From CAKZYD01 sp039814715 (lineage in GTDB: Bacteria > Pseudomonadota > Alphaproteobacteria > Sphingomonadales > CAKZYD01), in assembly GCA_039814715.1 (NCBI GenBank), contig JBCCAR010000049.1:1-13515 (forward strand): a DNA stretch of 13,515 nt, given 5' to 3'. Every line of letters starts with the position of its first letter. Position 1 is the stretch's first letter. The position numbers were made by a program, and so were the translations under genes. Shown piece after piece: positions 1 to 7,797 of this stretch. The notes below the pieces were generated by a model. That model had not been told where the DNA came from, searched no databases, and saw only the letters and a list, made by a program, of their open reading frames with translations.

Positions 1-195
1 ACCTCTAGCGATCTGTTTCTCAAGGCAGGCACATGCATGCGCGATTGTATGGCACAAGCGATGTATGGGAATGCGCATACGCGCAAGACCTGCAGCGAGG
101 CCTATGCGCTCTACTCGGTCTCTTTGGCCGCCACGCTCGCTGGCACTCCTCTGCCATATTCAGGGCCACGCACACGCGGGAAACGCACGCCCTAA
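1..195 (+). CDS. 3' end of an unidentified protein (partial)
   Basis: A reading frame is open from the first base and stops with TAA at 193-195, giving 64 residues that end in KRTP. The visible part has three cysteines (TCMRDC and KTC) and an Ala/Leu-rich, probably helical stretch (YALYSVSLAATLAG). I do not recognise a family. Two things suggest a real gene end: the frame uses codons like those of the neighbouring genes, and a strong hairpin begins 6 bases after the stop. The start lies outside the window, so length and function cannot be given. It could still be a chance open frame, because 64 codons is short for a GC-rich genome. Confidence 0.42.
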   Translation, partial: TSSDLFLKAGTCMRDCMAQAMYGNAHTRKTCSEAYALYSVSLAATLAGTPLPYSGPRTRGKRTP

Positions 196-201
196 GGACG
201 C

Positions 202-243
202 GACTAAACCACTGACCGCCACCAGCGGGTCACTGGTTTAGTC
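202..243 (+). terminator. Long hairpin, probable terminator of the upstream gene
   Basis: GACTAAACCA (202-211) pairs perfectly with TGGTTTAGTC (234-243). After one C-C mismatch, TGACC (213-217) pairs with GGTCA (228-232), leaving a short apical loop around CACCA. The hairpin begins 6 bases after the stop of the partial frame at 1-195, where a terminator would sit. The run after it (TTCC) is not a good U-tract, so intrinsic termination is not certain. It could instead be a 3' stabilising structure. Confidence 0.5.
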
Positions 244-597
244 TTCCGCTGGCAGTGTTCCTTGACCAGGTCTTTCATCGGATTGCAACGATTTGGGGCG
301 GTGCTCATGGTTTTTTTCGCGTCTAACGCCTTCAGCACCCTTCCTGGAAGAGCGTATCACCTGGGACTGAATGTGGAGACAACGCGCCTCAGCAGCAATA
401 CATCTCATCTGAAACGCCAAGCGCCTCATCAAATGCGGTCATCGCAATGTCGATCTCCGCTTCCCAAATTAGGGGACAGTATATTGTTTCTTGCGAGTTC
501 TACAGACCAGCGACGCTAGCTGCCTCGGCCCGCCGCCTTCATCCAGGCGTAACACGGCTATGGTTTTCATGGCCCACGAAACAATACCCAACGCTCC
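244..597. other. Intergenic stretch without a convincing gene
   Basis: Short frames exist on both strands (for example 262-519 plus and 238-432 minus), but none has a ribosome binding site, a recognisable domain or coding-like composition. The stretch contains a T7 run near 311 and the string TTAGGGGACAGTATATTG near 469-486. That string resembles sequences I associate with REP/IS200-like transposase remnants, but I cannot prove this. No clear promoter for the sulfotransferase was found. Confidence 0.5.
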
Positions 598-1401
598 ATG
601 ATCCAATTCTTCATCATCGGCCCCTTGCGCACTGGCTCTTCCCTCCTTGCCCGCTGCATTGATGATCATGAGCATGCGCTGTGTTTGTGTGAGACGGAGA
701 TCAGTCGGACGCTGTTTCCTGGTTATTATGAAGAACTGCACCGCATTCGCATGGACGCGCATGGAGTGACACAAGCGTCGACGATGGCGCTGCTGAAAGG
801 GCGGAGGCGCGATGATGTCGCGGCGATGATGGATTGGTATGAGACCGTTCGGCCCGCCTTTCAGCGCGAATATGGCAAGCCGAACTTGCTGGCGTACGGC
901 GATAAGAGCCCGGACTTTTATAAATCGCCAGACATCGTGGCGCATTTTGCGCAGCACTACCGGCTGATCTATTGCGTGCGCGATCCGCGGGCGGTTGTGC
1001 GCAGCATTTTGCAGCAGGAAGATGCCACATCGCAGGAACGCGAGACCCGCTGGAGCGAGCTCATTGGCAATATCGCCGCCTGGCAGCCGCATTGGGACAA
1101 GGCCACGCTTTTCATATCGCGCTATGAGGATTTGATGCGCGCGCCCTACCGGCAGCTGCAATCACTCTACGCCTTCCTGGGCCTGCCGCCATCAAAGCGC
1201 TTTCGCAAGGACTTTCAGCGGCTCTATCCGCGCCGGTTTTTATGGAGCACATCGGTGGATATGCGCACGGGCCGGGTGCAGCCATTCAATCGGGCCAAAG
1301 CAGAGGTAAGCAATGGTGACCTTCCCGCCTCTGCGCTGGAGCGGCTGCGGGCGTCGCCTGAGATTGCTGCTTATTGCGAGCGGTTCGGCTATTCCTTGTA
1401 A
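598..1401 (+). CDS. Sulfotransferase family protein
   Basis: This 267-residue protein should transfer a sulfuryl group from PAPS to an unknown acceptor. The N-terminus IIGPLRTGSSLLARC (6-20) is the 5'-phosphosulfate-binding loop that follows the first beta strand. GDKSP (101-105) and IYCVRDPRAVVRSI (124-137) match the second conserved region; R128 and S136 are the likely 3'-phosphate-binding pair. RYEDLM (175-180) is the usual motif after the next strand. The length is normal for bacterial sulfotransferases, and there is no signal peptide, so it is probably cytosolic. The ATG at 598 is chosen because an in-frame TAA lies upstream with no other start between. No clear Shine-Dalgarno sequence is visible. 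The acceptor could be a carbohydrate, lipid or small metabolite; the neighbours do not decide it. Confidence 0.85.
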   Translation: MIQFFIIGPLRTGSSLLARCIDDHEHALCLCETEISRTLFPGYYEELHRIRMDAHGVTQASTMALLKGRRRDDVAAMMDWYETVRPAFQREYGKPNLLAYGDKSPDFYKSPDIVAHFAQHYRLIYCVRDPRAVVRSILQQEDATSQERETRWSELIGNIAAWQPHWDKATLFISRYEDLMRAPYRQLQSLYAFLGLPPSKRFRKDFQRLYPRRFLWSTSVDMRTGRVQPFNRAKAEVSNGDLPASALERLRASPEIAAYCERFGYSL

Positions 1402-1482
1402 CCGGCAGCTGGCGCCCATTGACGCTGAGCGAGCGAGGGTATCTCATAGATTGCACCGTGTTCTATAAGAAGGTGCCTGCCC

Positions 1483-2112
1483 ATGACAGACCCAAATCTG
1501 ATATCTGACCCAGAGGCTTTGCGCGCGGATGTGGGTGAGCCCACGCAGCTGGTGCTGGATGCGATCCGGCCGAAGCTAGACACATATTCGCGCCGGTTTA
1601 TTGAGCTCTCGCCCTTTATGTGTATCGCAAGCGCCGACGCCAAGGGCGCCCCGACGGTCTCTCCGCGCGGCGATGGGCCTGGCTTTGTCACAGTGCTGGA
1701 CGATACGCACATCGTGTTTCCCGATCATTTTGGAAACCGCAAGGTGCAGTCGCTCTCCAACATTGTTGAAAATCCACAGGTGGGGCTGATCTTCTTCATC
1801 CCCGGCATTCGCGAAAGCCTGCGCGTGCATGGCACAGCCGTGATCACCAAGGATGAAGACATGCGTGCTTTGGGGACCACGGGGCGCAGCATCGTGCCTA
1901 AACGCGCGACCATCGTGGAGATTGACACGGTCACGTTCCACTGCGGCAAAACCATCATTCGGTCTGGCATTTGGGACCAAAGCACGCACCTGGACGCAAA
2001 GGACTTCCCAACCTTGTTCGAGGTGTTAAAGCATCAGCAAAAGCTCGACACGCCGCAAGACGAAGGCGACGCCTTTATCGAGACCGTCGTTTACAAAGAC
2101 GAGCTCTATTAG
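1483..2112 (+). CDS. FMN-dependent PPOX-type flavoprotein (MSMEG_1061-like)
   Basis: This 209-residue protein has the split-barrel flavin-binding fold of the pyridoxamine 5'-phosphate oxidase-like superfamily. The core runs from about residue 44 to 125 and contains VSPRGDGPGFV (59-69), FPDHFGNRK (79-87), NIVENPQVGLIFFIPG (93-108) and LRVHGTAVIT (113-122). This order matches the FMN-binding subfamily often annotated as MSMEG_1061 or DR2398 type. The C-terminal part has FHCGKTIIRSGIWD (152-165), also typical. True PNPOx activity is unlikely; an FMN or F420-type reductase, or a flavin-binding role, is more likely, with substrate unknown. The ATG has an AAGGTG ribosome binding site. The gene lies 81 bases behind the sulfotransferase in the same direction, but the two need not be functionally linked. 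Confidence 0.82.
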   Translation: MTDPNLISDPEALRADVGEPTQLVLDAIRPKLDTYSRRFIELSPFMCIASADAKGAPTVSPRGDGPGFVTVLDDTHIVFPDHFGNRKVQSLSNIVENPQVGLIFFIPGIRESLRVHGTAVITKDEDMRALGTTGRSIVPKRATIVEIDTVTFHCGKTIIRSGIWDQSTHLDAKDFPTLFEVLKHQQKLDTPQDEGDAFIETVVYKDELY

Positions 2113-2358
2113 ACGAACGACTCAGGCGCGACTCATAGCGTTTTTGGATACCATCAAGAGCTTTAAAAACGTGTCACGCGCCGTGCCAATTCGCTCTGGC
2201 AGCTAAAATCGCAACAACGCTTCGGCGGAACCGTAACGAAATGGCACAACGCCCCGAATTTACACGGAAAAACGTAAATATGTCGCCCTTGTCCAATTGC
2301 GCATGGTTACAGCCAGGTATACCCTCTGTGACAATAATTAGTCCAAGAGACGACAGGA

Positions 2359-3723
2359 ATGAGACGGGGCAGACAGGTCAGGCGGCTAAAGGCACGCGCC
2401 TTGATTGGCGGTGTGTGCTTTGGCGCGATCTCCGCCCTGCCCGCACTGGCCTTAACGCAGACGCCGCCAGCCGCGAATGTAACGCTCAAGGACGGCCAGG
2501 TTAGTCTGCAGTCCAACAACTCCACACAGCTGCAAATGTATTTGCCAAACGCCGGCGCGCTAGCGGGCGGCGACAACAGCGCAGTGCTGGCCGCAGCGTT
2601 TTCCATGAAGAAGGCAGGCACCTCGATCACCGTGAAATCGGGTTATCATGCGCGCAACCGCAAAGCGATCGCGGGCTACATGGCGGCCCATAGCCCAGAG
2701 CAGCAAGGCTGGCGCGGGTCCTTAGGCGCGCACTGGGCCAATGAAGCAGATTTGTACAATGATGTGCGCCAAGGGGGCTATCAGGCGCTCCCGTCGCTGG
2801 AGCTGGAAAGCCTTCACGAACTGGGCATCAACCGCACCCTCGCCAGCGGGCTGAGCATGGGCGTGACCGCGCGCTCTAAGAGCAATGAGCAAAGCATTAC
2901 CGCCCAGCTGGGCTATAAGCGTGGCGGCGTTGTGTATGACGGCATGCTTACAAAAAACATGTTTGGCGGCGCGGCGATGCGCGGACATCAACGCCTGCAA
3001 GTCGCGCTTGGCAAAGTACAGCTGGATGGCGGATTGCTGATGCGCACGGCGCGCACTGGCATGCTGGAGACCTTCCCCTCTATGTCAGCGCGGATGGCAG
3101 TGAAGGGTGTGGACCTCAACGCTTCCTTTAAACGAGACCCAAAGCTTCGCCTGGCTGGCCGCGCGATTGAGAGCACGGCGCTGACCATCACCAAAGCGTT
3201 TTTTGATGAGCGCTTGCAGCTCAGCAGCGCCGTCAACATGCGCCGCGCAGCCATTGCAGATGGCTTGGTCTCTGCGCGCTTTGCGCTGTCCTTTTCAGCG
3301 CCGAAAGACAATGGCAAGCTGAGCTGGCGCGTTGGAGCGAGCGCGCTGCATTTAGATGGCGGCGCGGCCAGCGATCTCACCGCCAGCGCGTTGTCACCCG
3401 GCGAGGCGTTGCGCAGCACGCTGAGCGCTTTAAGCGCCAACATCGGCTATCAGATCAACAAGAAGACCCAGGTCAATTTCAAAGCCGCAGCGAAACATTT
3501 GGCCAGCGACATGGGGGACTTTCAGCGCGTTACTCTCTCCTCCCATGTCAAACATGGACTTTGGGATTTCGAAGCGATGGCAGGCCTAAACCGCTCAAGC
3601 GCAGACACAGCCCAGCTCATCAACGCCCAAGGCAGCCTGCATCATTTCTTTGCCCAGCGCAGCTTTGGCCAATTCAGCGACCAACGCGCTATCTTCTCGC
3701 TGAAAGCCAAATATAGCTATTGA
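2359..3723 (+). CDS. Unknown exported protein, predicted outer-membrane beta-barrel
   Basis: I do not recognise a family for this 454-residue protein. It begins with an arginine-rich stretch, then a hydrophobic core (ALIGGVCFGAISALPALA), and a likely signal peptidase I site after A31. The rest has no long hydrophobic helix. It consists largely of alternating polar and apolar segments rich in Gly, Ala, Ser and Arg, as in transmembrane beta strands. The last residues, FSLKAKYSY, place apolar or aromatic side chains at every second position and end in Tyr, like the C-terminal beta-signal read by the BAM complex. An outer-membrane barrel is therefore inferred from sequence character, not homology. 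The ATG at 2359 is preceded by a modest purine-rich site (AAGAGACGACAGGA). A periplasmic beta-rich protein is the main alternative. Confidence 0.7.
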   Translation: MRRGRQVRRLKARALIGGVCFGAISALPALALTQTPPAANVTLKDGQVSLQSNNSTQLQMYLPNAGALAGGDNSAVLAAAFSMKKAGTSITVKSGYHARNRKAIAGYMAAHSPEQQGWRGSLGAHWANEADLYNDVRQGGYQALPSLELESLHELGINRTLASGLSMGVTARSKSNEQSITAQLGYKRGGVVYDGMLTKNMFGGAAMRGHQRLQVALGKVQLDGGLLMRTARTGMLETFPSMSARMAVKGVDLNASFKRDPKLRLAGRAIESTALTITKAFFDERLQLSSAVNMRRAAIADGLVSARFALSFSAPKDNGKLSWRVGASALHLDGGAASDLTASALSPGEALRSTLSALSANIGYQINKKTQVNFKAAAKHLASDMGDFQRVTLSSHVKHGLWDFEAMAGLNRSSADTAQLINAQGSLHHFFAQRSFGQFSDQRAIFSLKAKYSY

Positions 3724-3789
3724 ACTCTGGCCGAAACGCATCTTACCTTTATGGCATTTAGGCGTATATCGTCATTGGAGAGAGACATC

Positions 3790-4245
3790 ATGCGTACATT
3801 CGCGCTTCTATTAGCAACCATCATTGCTGCATGCAGCAATGAAGCAGAACAACCGCCGGGTCCGGCGTTGCCCGATCCAGGAGATGATCTTCTGATCGTG
3901 TTTGAACAAGAGGTGTCACCTGGCAACTGTGCCATGTTTTATACAGCGTATGTGAAGGCTGACGCGGCCCCGGGGCTTGTCCGTTTGTCCACAGACATGA
4001 TCATTGATGATGGGTATATCGGCCATGGCGGCGGACTTGGCATGCAGGACCTCATCGGTAGCGGCATCCTGAAAGGCGGCACCGATACATTCGGACTAAC
4101 CCGAGAGGGGAAAACCTGCGATCAAGTTAAAGTTCAGATCCGGTCTATCCAATGCAAAGCGAGCGGTGACACCGACATAGACTGCCCGCCGCTACGCCTC
4201 GAAGGGACGGAGCAATTCGCTATGGTTTTCGAAAAACCTTATTGA
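3790..4245 (+). CDS. Small putative lipoprotein of unknown function
   Basis: The product has 151 residues. MRTFALLLATIIAAC is a short signal peptide ending in a lipobox (IAAC), so C15 should be lipidated. The following residue is Ser, not Asp, which favours transport to the outer membrane. The mature part starts with a Pro-rich linker and has four further cysteines (C47, C110, C122, C132) that could form two disulfides in the periplasm. No known domain was recognised. An ATG 39 bases upstream (3751) is in frame, but the start at 3790 is better. GGAGAGAGA lies just ahead of it, and starting there puts the signal peptide at the very N-terminus. The gene follows the predicted barrel protein by 66 bases, so the two envelope proteins may be co-transcribed. 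Confidence 0.75.
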   Translation: MRTFALLLATIIAACSNEAEQPPGPALPDPGDDLLIVFEQEVSPGNCAMFYTAYVKADAAPGLVRLSTDMIIDDGYIGHGGGLGMQDLIGSGILKGGTDTFGLTREGKTCDQVKVQIRSIQCKASGDTDIDCPPLRLEGTEQFAMVFEKPY

Positions 4246-4301
4246 TCGTTTGTCAGTAGGGTGACCAGGACGTCTTCGGCGGCTTGGTCAATCGAATGAA
4301 C

Positions 4302-4319
4302 TAGGGCCTTTCAGCCCTA
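4302..4319 (-). terminator. Hairpin at the 3' end of the Rieske oxygenase gene
   Basis: TAGGGC (4302-4307) and GCCCTA (4314-4319) form a six-base-pair stem with a six-base loop. On the minus strand the TAG stop of the oxygenase gene is part of the stem. No strong U-tract follows (GTTCATT). The structure lies between two convergent genes and could act in both directions. The call rests on position and symmetry only. Confidence 0.35.
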
Positions 4320-5534
4320 CTCCGCAGCCAGCGCCTGACCAAAAATAGCGGGCAAATCATCATCGCTCGCATTGACAATACGCTCAAGCCATTGGTGGAA
4401 TACCTGCCCGCCAAGCTCATTGCGTCCGAAATGAACGTCTTTCATCAAGCCTGCTTTGAGCGCGTTTTGTTGGCGCGTCCCGGTCGCATAGTCTTCGTTA
4501 GCAACAACATGCTCTAAGAACGAGAATTGATCGTGCGCGCCTTTGGCAGCCTCATCGCTGGCGGGTTCTTTCTCTAGGAGGTAGTATTGCCGCGTGATCG
4601 AGCTATCGACATCATCCCCTGGCAGGAGCTGCGACAGCATCACGCCGCGCTCTCCGCCGCCATCAAAGCCAGCGATGGAGATGTGCGGGAAGATGGTCCA
4701 AACGCCTGATTGCAAGGCCACATCGGGCCATTCGTCTTCGCTCATCGACGTAAGATCAATCTTCTCTTCTGAATTGGGGAAGGAGAAAATTTCCGTGGGG
4801 ATCGTCACCCGTTGATGCGGGCCCCAGGGATAGAAATGTGCGCGGTTTGGAAAATCTGCACCGAAAGTCTCGGCATGCAGCACAGGCAAATGATAAAAAT
4901 CGAGATAGCCATCATAGGCCACCTTCCAATTGGGGCCAGGCAGCTCGCGGCTTTCAAAGAGGTGCCAATTTTCGAACCCAAACGTTGCTAGGGCCTCATC
5001 ATAGCCGCATAGATAATCTTCTATGGAGAGCTGGGAGTGCGGATCGAGCGTCACCCAAATGAGCCCGGCGCGTTCAAGGCACGGAAAGGCCGTAAGACAG
5101 TTCTCGGCCTTATCAACAACGCCGAAATCCTGCGCATACCCAACGCCGAGCAGGGCGCCATCGTTCTTAAACGTCCAGCCATGATAGCCGCAGACGAACT
5201 TGCTGGCTGTGCCGGTGCCTTGCGCAATGGGGTTCCCGCGGTGCGTGCAGCTGTTTAAAAACGCGCCGATAGAGCCATCTTTTTTGCGCGTGATCAGCAC
5301 TGGCACATCAGCAACGGTCATCGCTTTATAACTGCCAAGGCCCGGTAGCTCGCAAGATGGCGCCAGCATCAATGGCAGACGGCGAAATACCTGCCGCTTT
5401 TCCAAGTCATAGCGCGCCGGGTCCGTATAGGTTGCCGCTGGGATTTTGATGATCTCATCAGCTTTGCGCATTGTGCCGGCCTTGCCGTGCGCGATCAGGT
5501 CGCGCAGCTGCTCTTTTAAAATCTCTCTCGACAT
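4317..5534 (-). CDS. Rieske [2Fe-2S] non-haem iron oxygenase, alpha subunit
   Basis: This 405-residue protein is the catalytic subunit of an aromatic ring-hydroxylating type oxygenase. The N-terminal Rieske domain has CTHRGNP (C96, H98) and CGYHGW (C115, H118), the complete C-x-H / C-x2-H cluster-ligand set. The catalytic domain has DFYHLPVLH, where D212 is the bridging Asp and H215 and H220 bind the mononuclear iron. NEDYATG near D348 probably supplies the third ligand. The Asn often found before the bridging Asp is Gly here. Electrons must come from a separate reductase or ferredoxin, and none is encoded in this window. The substrate is unknown: an aromatic compound, a quaternary amine or a sterol-like molecule would fit. 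The start at 5534 is preferred over 5555 because GAGGCGAAG lies directly ahead of it. Confidence 0.85.
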   Translation of the reverse strand: MSREILKEQLRDLIAHGKAGTMRKADEIIKIPAATYTDPARYDLEKRQVFRRLPLMLAPSCELPGLGSYKAMTVADVPVLITRKKDGSIGAFLNSCTHRGNPIAQGTGTASKFVCGYHGWTFKNDGALLGVGYAQDFGVVDKAENCLTAFPCLERAGLIWVTLDPHSQLSIEDYLCGYDEALATFGFENWHLFESRELPGPNWKVAYDGYLDFYHLPVLHAETFGADFPNRAHFYPWGPHQRVTIPTEIFSFPNSEEKIDLTSMSEDEWPDVALQSGVWTIFPHISIAGFDGGGERGVMLSQLLPGDDVDSSITRQYYLLEKEPASDEAAKGAHDQFSFLEHVVANEDYATGTRQQNALKAGLMKDVHFGRNELGGQVFHQWLERIVNASDDDLPAIFGQALAAE

Positions 5535-5638
5535 CTTCGCCTCGCGCTGTCTCATTGATTGAAGGCACGATGCAGTCGCTGAGCGGTTCGAGCAACGCTA
5601 GATTTAAACAGGGGCAGCGACACCGCCAGAAGGTAGCC

Positions 5639-6007
5639 CTAGCCCTCTTCGCTCACCAGCCACTGCCATGCCATATCTTGCTGCGCTAAGGAAAAAGTCC
5701 TGATCTGGACGCTAAAAAAGGGTGCCGCAGCCCGTGTGAACGGCCCAATCCAGCCACTATCCGTCACCACAGCGCAGTGGCTAAAATCCTTTAGATGCTC
5801 AAAGTCAAAGGCGATGCCTTTGGGTATCATGGTCCAGTCGAACCCGGTAAAATTCTTAATGACTTCAAGAATCTTGATCCTGCCATGGGCCTGGATAAAC
5901 GCCTCCAATTTGGGAGCGATAGCGTCAAACTCTTCCTCGGTCACGTCCCCATCAACGATGATTTCAGCGATTTTTGTGTCTGGGTGTTCTTTATAGGTGC
6001 AAGCCAT
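5639..6007 (-). CDS. SpoIIAA/STAS-like protein
   Basis: This 122-residue protein resembles the SpoIIAA-like family (formerly DUF3478), which has a STAS/CRAL-TRIO-like fold. Typical features are IAEIIVDGDVTEEEFD (13-28), a long helix with FIQAHGRIKILEVI (37-50), and GFDW followed by GIAFDFEHLKDFSHCAVVTDSGWIG (55-88). The family has no proven enzymatic role; lipid or small-ligand binding, or regulation of a partner protein, is often proposed. The ATG has a strong ribosome binding site (AAGGAG, about nine bases upstream). A TATAAA sequence on the minus strand (6040-6045 on the plus strand) could be a -10 element, but no good -35 was seen. The gene follows the SulP transporter by 70 bases in the same direction. 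Confidence 0.8.
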   Translation of the reverse strand: MACTYKEHPDTKIAEIIVDGDVTEEEFDAIAPKLEAFIQAHGRIKILEVIKNFTGFDWTMIPKGIAFDFEHLKDFSHCAVVTDSGWIGPFTRAAAPFFSVQIRTFSLAQQDMAWQWLVSEEG

Positions 6008-6077
6008 GACGCACTCTCCTTTTTAAAAAAGAATGCTGCTTTATACCATAATGCGCCGTGCAAAAAACTGCGCTAGC

Positions 6078-7703
6078 TCAGTGACCGGGGCCGAAAATGC
6101 CTGTCTTGACGGCATAATCCACGGCCAGTTCATAGTCGGGATCGTCATCTGAATCGATCATCAGCTGCCCTGCCCGGCTGAGCAAGCGGTGGCAATCATG
6201 AGAGAGATGCCGCAAGCGCAAGGTCTTGCCGTGCGCTGCATATTTTGCCGCAAGGTCTTCAATGGCCTGCAGCGCAGATTGGTCAACGACGCGCGAGCGC
6301 ATAAAATCAACGATGACCGTTTGAGGATCGCCAGCGACATCAAACAAGTCAGCAAAGCCATCCGTTGAGCCAAAGAACAATGGCCCTTCCAGCTCATAGG
6401 TTTTAGCCCCAGGTACGCTTTCACTGTCATGGCTGGTGATGTGAATGCGCCGCGCGTTGTTCCAGGCATAAGCTAAAGCAGAGACGATCACGCCTACAAT
6501 CACGGCCACTGCCAAATCGTACTTCACGGTAACGCCTGTCACCAGAACGATCACAAATGCATCCATCAGCGGAATTTTGCGCATGATGGTGAGACTGCGC
6601 CAAGCAAAGGTCCCGATCACCACCATGAACATAACGCCGGTCAGCGCTGCCAATGGGATTTGCTCAATAATGCTGGAGCCCACCAGAATGAAGAGAAGCA
6701 AAAACAGAGCCGCCACGATGGCGGACAGCCTGGTCCGCCCGCCAGATTTCACATTGATCATGGATTGGCCGATCATGGCGCAGCCGCCCATGCCGCCAAA
6801 AAATCCAGTGATCACATTGGCCGCGCCTTGCGCTGCGCACTCCTGGCTCGCGCCGCCGCGCTCGCCAGTGATCTCGCCCACTAAGTTCAAGGTGAGCAGG
6901 CTTTCAATGAGCCCAATGGCCGCGAAGATGAGCGCATAGGGGAAGATGATCGCCAGAGTACCAAAGGTGAGTGGCACAGAAGGAATATGAAAGGGCGGCA
7001 AAGAGCCTTGAATACTAGCCAAATCGCCTACACGCGGCGCATCAAGGCCAAGCGCAATGACAAGCGCAGCCACAAGCCCAATCCCTGCAAGCGGCGCTGG
7101 AATGGCAGACGTGATCTTCGGTGTGAGCCAGATGATCACCATGGTAAGCGCTGTGAGGCCCAGCATTAAATAAAGAGGCGCACCGCTCAGCCAGTCCCCG
7201 CTGGCAAGGCCTGCATCTGTTGCACTGCCGGGCACTTTAAATTGCCCAAGCTGCGCTAAGAAAATGACAATCGCCAAGCCATTCACAAACCCCAGCATCA
7301 CAGGGTGCGGCACGAGCCGAATGAACTTACCAAGCCGAAACAGACCCGCAAGCAGCTGAAAAATGCCCATGAGCACCACAGCGGCAAACAGATAGTCTAC
7401 GCCGTGCTGCGCCACAAGGGCTACCATGACAACAGCAAGCGCGCCCGTCGCGCCGGAGATCATACCTGGCCGTCCGCCAAGAAGGCCCGTCACCAAGCCA
7501 ACAATGAACGCCGCATAGAGCCCGACTAGCGGATGCACCCCCGCGACAAACGCAAACGCCACCGCTTCAGGCACCAGAGCCAAAGCCACAGTCAATCCAG
7601 CAAGCGTTTCAATGCGAATACGCTCAGGCGTAAAGACCGGCGCACTGCCAGCCCCGCGCTTAACGCCAAGCTTGCGAGCGAATTGAGACAACGTAGCTTT
7701 CAA
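6078..7703 (-). CDS. SulP family inorganic anion transporter with STAS domain
   Basis: This 541-residue inner-membrane protein belongs to the SulP/SLC26 family, which moves sulfate, bicarbonate, chloride or dicarboxylates. Ten or more hydrophobic segments fill residues about 30-420. Conserved stretches include LVPEAVAFAFVAGVHPLVGLY (43-63), GGRPGMISGATGALAVV (76-92) and PHPVMLGFVNGLAI. From about residue 433 there is a cytosolic STAS domain, with VDQSALQAIEDL at the site that is phosphorylated in anti-sigma antagonists. The length is normal. Translation starts at a TTG at 7703, preceded by AAAGGG at a good distance; the next internal Met is at residue 81, beyond the first membrane segment. 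The substrate cannot be told from sequence. The gene lies between a GST-like gene upstream and the SpoIIAA-like gene downstream, all on the minus strand. Confidence 0.88.
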   Translation of the reverse strand: MKATLSQFARKLGVKRGAGSAPVFTPERIRIETLAGLTVALALVPEAVAFAFVAGVHPLVGLYAAFIVGLVTGLLGGRPGMISGATGALAVVMVALVAQHGVDYLFAAVVLMGIFQLLAGLFRLGKFIRLVPHPVMLGFVNGLAIVIFLAQLGQFKVPGSATDAGLASGDWLSGAPLYLMLGLTALTMVIIWLTPKITSAIPAPLAGIGLVAALVIALGLDAPRVGDLASIQGSLPPFHIPSVPLTFGTLAIIFPYALIFAAIGLIESLLTLNLVGEITGERGGASQECAAQGAANVITGFFGGMGGCAMIGQSMINVKSGGRTRLSAIVAALFLLLFILVGSSIIEQIPLAALTGVMFMVVIGTFAWRSLTIMRKIPLMDAFVIVLVTGVTVKYDLAVAVIVGVIVSALAYAWNNARRIHITSHDSESVPGAKTYELEGPLFFGSTDGFADLFDVAGDPQTVIVDFMRSRVVDQSALQAIEDLAAKYAAHGKTLRLRHLSHDCHRLLSRAGQLMIDSDDDPDYELAVDYAVKTGIFGPGH

Positions 7704-7708
7704 AATAA

Positions 7709-7783
7709 GGCCCTTTGACCATGGGAGAAACCGATAGGAAACGCCCTCTTACATGATAGATGCTGCAAAGCAACAAAAGGGCC
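7709..7783 (-). promoter_or_regulatory. Inverted repeat in the SulP leader covering the ribosome binding site
   Basis: On the minus strand, GGCCCTTT (complement of 7776-7783) can pair with AAAGGGCC (complement of 7709-7716), eight perfect base pairs across about 59 bases. The downstream arm contains AAAGGG, the only Shine-Dalgarno-like sequence before the TTG start of the transporter. If the RNA folds this way, translation would be reduced. That the pairing is regulatory is inference. Confidence 0.28.
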
Positions 7784-7797
7784 AGTGCAATCGCACT
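7784..7797 (-). terminator. Small hairpin at the stop codon of the GST-like gene
   Basis: AGTGC (7784-7788) and GCACT (7793-7797) form a five-base-pair stem with a four-base loop. The TAG stop of the GST-like gene lies at its edge. On the minus strand the hairpin is followed by GGCCCTTTTGTT, a weakly T-rich tail. It may be a weak terminator, leaving room for read-through into the transporter gene. Confidence 0.28.

Noticed and set aside
262..519. An 85-codon plus-strand frame in the first intergenic stretch
   Set aside because: It begins with TTG, has no ribosome binding site, and covers the repeat-like string near 469. There is no sign of a protein family.
469..1161. A 230-codon minus-strand open frame opposite the sulfotransferase
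   Set aside because: It lies antisense to a gene with clear family motifs, and its translation is rich in Arg, His and Pro with no domain. It is a by-product of GC-rich codon bias.
1419..1445. TTGACG and TATCTC as a promoter for the PPOX-type gene
   Set aside because: The spacing is only 15 bases and the -10 box is weak, so it cannot be told from chance.
2139..2171. Inverted repeat CGTTTTT and AAAAACG after the PPOX-type gene as a terminator
   Set aside because: The stem is mostly A-T, the loop is about 19 bases, and no T-run follows. It is too weak to call.
2988..3443. A 151-codon minus-strand frame inside the predicted barrel gene
   Set aside because: It is antisense to a longer frame with a signal peptide and C-terminal beta-signal. 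The translation is low-complexity Ser, Arg and Ala.
3751..3789. Earlier ATG for the lipoprotein
   Set aside because: It would put 13 charged residues in front of a short lipoprotein signal peptide. The second ATG has the GGAGAGA site.
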